A stretch of DNA of 6,378 nt from Paracoccaceae bacterium. GTDB lineage: Bacteria > Pseudomonadota > Alphaproteobacteria > Rhodobacterales > Rhodobacteraceae. The translations under genes and the position numbers were made by a program. The notes under the pieces are model-generated. The model was not told the origin of the DNA. It did not search any database and saw only the letters and a program-made list of their open reading frames with translations. Of this stretch, positions 5,298-6,378 are shown one piece after another. How positions within the stretch are numbered: the first letter of the stretch is position 1; each line of letters opens with the position of its first letter. The DNA lies in the NCBI GenBank assembly GCA_012036325.1, contig JAAUPC010000208.1, positions 1 through 6,378 on the forward strand. Reading direction: 5' to 3'.

Positions 5298-6077
5298 ATG
5301 GACATGGGATTGAAAAACAAGGTCGTGATCGTGACCGGCGGAGGGGCCGGGATCGGGGGGGCGATCAGCCTTGGTCTGGCGGCGGAAGGGGCGGTTCCGG
5401 TGATCTTCTCCCGGCGCATGCCGGAGGCTGGTTTTCTTGCCGAACTGCGCGATCGGCAGCCGAAGGCTGGGGTGGTTCTGGCAGATCTTTCGCGGGATGA
5501 GGACTGCCGCCGCGCGGTGGCCGAAGCGCGGGCGGCTTTCCCGCGGATCGACGGGCTGGTCAACAATGCGGGCACCAATGACGGGGTTGATCTGGCGGCG
5601 GGGCCGGAGGCGTTTCGCGCCTCGCTCGACCAGAATCTGTTGCATTATTATACACTTGCGCATCTTTTGCTGGCGGACCTCAAGGCCTCACGCGGGGCGA
5701 TCGTCAACATCTCGTCGAAGACTGCCCTTACGGGTCAGGGGTCAACCTCGGCCTATGTCGCGGCCAAGGCGGCGCAACTGGGTCTCACGCGGGAATGGGC
5801 GGCGGCGCTGGCGCCTTTTGGGGTGCGGGTCAATGCGGTGATCCCGGCCGAGGTCATGACACCGATGTACCGCAACTGGTTGCAAAGCTTTGACAATCCG
5901 GCCGAACAGGAAGCCTTGATCACCGCGCGCATTCCCCTTGGCAATCGTATGACCACGGCGGAGGAGATTGCGGATACGGTGGTTTTCCTTTTGTCAGATC
6001 GCGCCGGGCACAGCACGGGGCAGTGGCTGTTTGTCGATGGGGGCTATGTCCATCTGGACCGGGCGCTGGGGCGGTAG
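5298..6077 (+). CDS. Short-chain dehydrogenase/reductase, L-fucose dehydrogenase-like
   Basis: A classical SDR of 259 residues, predicted to use NAD(P)+ to oxidise a sugar or alcohol in the cytoplasm. Seen: the nucleotide-binding TGGGAGIG at 13-20, D63 in LADLS, NNAG at 89-92, and the catalytic set N113, S140, Y153 and K157 (Y-x-x-x-K). The C-terminal region LFVDGGYVHLDRAL and PAEVMTPMYRNW resemble, from memory, the L-fucose/aldose dehydrogenases of Burkholderia and Xanthomonas; the substrate is thus a tentative inference. ATG 5298 is chosen because AGGAGG (5283-5288) lies 9 bases upstream; ATG 5289 abuts that site directly, and ATG 5304 is also possible. No fucose-pathway gene is nearby, so the context neither supports nor contradicts the substrate. 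It appears to be transcribed alone and faces the metal ATPase. Confidence 0.88.
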   Translation: MDMGLKNKVVIVTGGGAGIGGAISLGLAAEGAVPVIFSRRMPEAGFLAELRDRQPKAGVVLADLSRDEDCRRAVAEARAAFPRIDGLVNNAGTNDGVDLAAGPEAFRASLDQNLLHYYTLAHLLLADLKASRGAIVNISSKTALTGQGSTSAYVAAKAAQLGLTREWAAALAPFGVRVNAVIPAEVMTPMYRNWLQSFDNPAEQEALITARIPLGNRMTTAEEIADTVVFLLSDRAGHSTGQWLFVDGGYVHLDRALGR

Positions 6078-6083
6078 AGGAAC

Positions 6084-6105
6084 CGTCCGCAAGCCCTTGC
6101 GGGCG
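6084..6105. terminator. Stem-loop between the convergent dehydrogenase and ATPase genes
   Basis: CGTCCGCAA (6084-6092) pairs with TTGCGGGCG (6097-6105) around loop GCCC, with one T-G pair. It begins 7 bases after the dehydrogenase stop. The following CTTCATTAAT is only mildly T-rich. Its position between facing genes suggests a terminator, perhaps for both. Confidence 0.5.
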
Positions 6106-6202
6106 CTTCATTAATCGCACTATCGGTTGGCGTTTTCACGGTCTTCAACCCATCTTCCTTGCGTCTTCCTTCCGTCTCTACGCGCGGCGGGCGAAGGGGT
6201 CT
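6106..6202. other. Gap between convergent genes, no feature seen
   Basis: About 100 bp after the stem-loop hold no recognisable gene, tRNA or repeat. A pyrimidine-rich stretch (6150-6180, with repeated CTTCC units) is the only compositional feature. A short plus-strand frame through here overlaps the ATPase and is taken as a shadow. Confidence 0.5.
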
Positions 6203-6378
6203 TTAACCCTGTTGCCGCCCTGCACTCCGAATCGGATCGGCGAGGAGGCGAAGACCGTTCAGGACCACCAGCAGCGTCCCACCTTCATGCCCGATCACGG
6301 CCAAGGGCAGCGGCAGGTTGAAGAACAGGCTTCCGGCCACCAGCACCGCCGCATGGCCCCAGCGCCAGCGTCAGGTTC
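6203..6378 (-). CDS. P1B-type heavy-metal ATPase, C-terminal end, with apparent frameshift
   Basis: Only the last part is in the window; the gene runs in from the right edge and stops at TAA (6205-6203). The minus strand reads HAAVLVAGSLFFNLPLPL, then AVIGHEGGTLLVVLNGLRLL and a short polar tail ending GRQQG. This is the last pair of membrane helices of a metal-pumping P1B ATPase. HEGGT (6289-6275) is the last-helix signature of the P1B-4 group (cobalt, iron or zinc export), so a transition-metal exporter in the inner membrane is likely. The family's QNLTLALG helix start is present (NLTLALG, 6377-6357) but in a different frame: one base too many lies in the GGCCCC run at 6355-6360 (plus strand). 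The gene is therefore broken here or the sequence has an error. Confidence 0.75.

Noticed and set aside
4761..5663. 300-codon minus-strand open frame across the dnaB end, the hairpin region and the dehydrogenase start
   Set aside because: It overlaps two well-supported plus-strand genes, runs through hairpins and has an arginine/proline-rich shadow composition.
6127..6321. 64-codon plus-strand frame
   Set aside because: It overlaps the ATPase end antisense and has no ribosome site or recognisable motif.
1..6378. CRISPR array, insertion sequence, phage or defence system
   Set aside because: No spaced repeats, transposase, integrase or defence-type domains are seen; the inverted repeats are short and intergenic.

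Overview
The window looks like chromosomal DNA from a high-GC alphaproteobacterium, most likely a member of the Rhodobacteraceae (Rhodobacter, Gemmobacter or Tabrizicola type). The reasons are strong G/C bias at third codon positions, the alphaproteobacterial form of replicative helicase DnaB, and AT-containing inverted repeats between genes of a kind I recall from that family. The organism call is inference; no 16S gene or other marker is present.

Layout. Positions 2-553 (+) hold the 3' part of an unrecognised gene that runs off the left edge. It converges on two tandem minus-strand genes (1379-1017, then 987-598), both encoding small exported four-cysteine LprI/DUF1311 proteins. Divergent from them is a plus-strand block: pyrC (dihydroorotase, 1465-2504, broken by an apparent one-base deletion near 1852), pyrE (orotate phosphoribosyltransferase, 2550-3230), a 232-bp leader with a candidate promoter and two DnaA-box-like 9-mers, and dnaB (3463-4977). 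About 320 bp of hairpin-rich non-coding DNA follow, then a short-chain dehydrogenase resembling L-fucose dehydrogenases (5298-6077). At the right edge, on the minus strand (6378-6203), is the C-terminal end of a P1B-type metal ATPase with the HEGGT motif; it also seems to carry a one-base indel.

How the genes work together. PyrC and PyrE catalyse the third and fifth steps of de novo UMP synthesis (carbamoyl-aspartate to dihydroorotate, and orotate plus PRPP to OMP). They are probably co-transcribed. DnaB is the replication-fork helicase and probably has its own promoter. The LprI-like pair, the dehydrogenase and the metal ATPase have no evident functional link to these.

Main points for a second look: the pyrC frameshift, which separates the zinc-ligand half-sites of the enzyme; a second frameshift at the right edge, which makes sequence or assembly error a live explanation for both; the dense array of inverted repeats after dnaB; the perfect palindrome between pyrC and pyrE; and the DnaA-box-like pair upstream of dnaB. 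I see no convincing new multi-gene system. Most of the window is ordinary core-genome content.
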